DNA from: Liolophura sinensis
Lineage: Eukaryota > Mollusca > Polyplacophora > Chitonida > Chitonidae
Length of the DNA: 64,000 nucleotides
NCBI RefSeq assembly: GCF_032854445.1
Contig: NW_027018070.1
Coordinates: forward strand, 31,485-95,484
Reading direction: 5' to 3'
In this document: piece by piece, positions 63,165 through 64,000 of the stretch
Position numbering within the stretch: position 1 is the stretch's first letter
Layout: every line of letters starts with the position of its first letter
The notes under the pieces: generated by a model
Databases searched by the model: none
What the model was told of the DNA's origin: nothing
What the model saw: the letters and a program-made list of their open reading frames with translations, nothing else
Program-made: the position numbers and the translations under genes

Positions 63165-64000
63165 TTTTGCATTTTTTGCCTGGTCTTTTTGTTAATTGAA
63201 ATCGGCTACACTGTACTCTGTACAATCGCGACTGGTCATTACTATATTCAACTTTTGACTATAAGTTATGTGCCCTTCGGTAGCCCAGAAGACCTGAAAT
63301 CTTTGGGCTAAGCCCATTTAACTCACCCAGCAATTGTCTTACTTCTAAGTGCAAGACAATTTCAATGTCTTTATCTACGTGTAGACAAACCACACCATTT
63401 GTACTTGAAAAACACAAGGTACTTGATACAGTCTGCTGTAAAAAGTACAACTGAACACTAACCCACTTCAGTAAGGTGCCAAAAGATGCGGAATTGAGCC
63501 AGGCATCGGCAGCTGTTGAAAAATTGCAAATTTCCCTGGTTTCCATGGAGTAAGAGCCGATGCTACGCACGTGATTATGACATAAATGATCATTCAATTG
63601 TCACTACAGCCAAAAGTACTGGTCGGAGAGCAACGCGGATTGCACCATTCGATTTCTCGTCACAAAATACGTCGGATAAGACCTCTTACTAGTAGCACTG
63701 GAACAGTTTTTTCCACTTTTGCATTTTTGCCTGGTCTTTTTGTTAATTGAAATCGGCTACACTGTACTCTGTACAATCGCGACTGGTCATTACTATATTC
63801 AACTTTTGACTATAAGTTATGTGCCCTTCGGTAGCCCAGAAGACGTCAAACGCTTTGGGCCAAGCCCATTTAACTCACCCAGCAATTGCCTTACTTCTAA
63901 GTGCAAGACAATCTCAATGTCTTTATCTACGCTGTAGAAAAACCAGACCATTTGTTACGTGAAAAACCAGAAGGTACTTGATACAGTCTGCTGTAAAAAG
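63165..64000 (+). repeat. Indel-rich patch at window end
   Basis: Irregularities reappear: an extra T near 63,171, ggataagacctc near 63,675, an extra T near 63,708, caaacgcttt near 63,848, acgctgtag near 63,930, ttgttacgtg near 63,954 and an extra A near 63,965. The array continues past the window edge. Confidence 0.75.

Larger units (their letters stand above)
1..64000 (+). repeat. Satellite array, 549-bp monomer, about 117 tandem copies
   Basis: The same sequence recurs every 549 bp from the first base to the last, always in the same orientation. For example, the hexamer CACGTG falls at 55, 603, 1152 and so on at about 549-bp steps. No unique sequence, transposon or gene interrupts it, and both ends of the window lie inside a monomer, so the real array is longer. 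Differences between monomers are mostly single substitutions shared by subsets of copies, which defines subfamilies and higher-order repeats. Base composition is about 41% G+C by hand count over 61-600. Long head-to-tail arrays with higher-order structure are typical of eukaryotic heterochromatin; the centromeric or other location is inference. I do not recognise the family. Confidence 0.97.

Noticed and set aside
331-63937. Many open frames of 60-140 codons on both strands as genes
   Set aside because: They are the same few frames copied with each 549-bp monomer, overlap each other on opposite strands, break in indel-rich copies, show no synonymous bias and match no family I recognise.
1-64000. 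CRISPR array or bacterial repeat region
   Set aside because: The whole 549-bp unit repeats; there are no short repeats separated by unique spacers and no neighbouring genes.
1-64000. CENP-B box (NTTCGNNNNANNCGGGN)
   Set aside because: The TTCG occurrences (ttcggtagc, ttcgatttc) do not continue with the required A and CGGG on either strand.
1-64000. Telomeric repeats, rDNA spacer or microsatellite blocks
   Set aside because: No TTAGGG-type runs, no rRNA-like sequence and no simple-sequence tracts beyond short A or T runs were seen.

Overview
The whole 64 kb is one uninterrupted satellite DNA array. A monomer of about 549 bp repeats head to tail in the same orientation roughly 117 times, and both window edges fall inside the array. 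I find no unique flanking DNA, no recognisable protein family, no RNA gene and no inserted transposon. A hand count over 61-600 gives about 41% G+C. A long-unit satellite with layered higher-order repeats (HORs) points to a eukaryotic chromosome, most likely a pericentromeric, centromeric, subtelomeric or other heterochromatic block. I do not recognise the monomer and cannot name the organism.

Layout. (a) 1-7.5 kb: a six-monomer HOR of 3,294 bp, present twice almost unchanged and then partly a third time. (b) 7.7-13.1 kb: the same monomer types with dense 1-2 nt indels, which look like poor consensus. (c) 13.1-22.6 kb: clean mixed monomers, including a 342-bp truncated monomer at 16,533 and a pair of near-identical segments around it. 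(d) 22.6-25.7 kb: transition, including a short indel-rich patch. (e) 25.7-31.26 kb: a five-monomer HOR of 2,745 bp, two copies with one difference noticed. (f) 31.3-37.2 kb: dimeric (1,098 bp) HORs grading into single-monomer homogenised repeats. (g) 37.3-43.1 kb: indel-rich stretches. (h) 40.25-43.7 and 45.75-49.2 kb: a ten-monomer scale duplication offset by about 5.5 kb. (i) 49.5-51.65 kb: dimeric HOR. (j) 57.0-60.27 kb: trimeric HOR (1,647 bp). (k) 60.3-63.1 kb: nearly uniform monomers. (l) 63.1 kb to the end: indel-rich again.

Each monomer carries several short dyad symmetries in fixed order: a CACGTG hexamer, a 10- or 16-bp palindrome (subtype dependent), TGTAC/GTACA arms, a TAGCCCA/TGGGCTA stem-loop and a 30-nt imperfect palindrome with variable flanks. 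Overlapping open frames of about 100 codons occur on both strands in many monomers. They behave like passengers of a 549-bp (3 x 183) unit and not like genes. The best leads are the conserved 30-nt dyad, the deletion junction that lands on it, the patchy distribution of the 16-bp palindrome, and the side-by-side HORs of different period.
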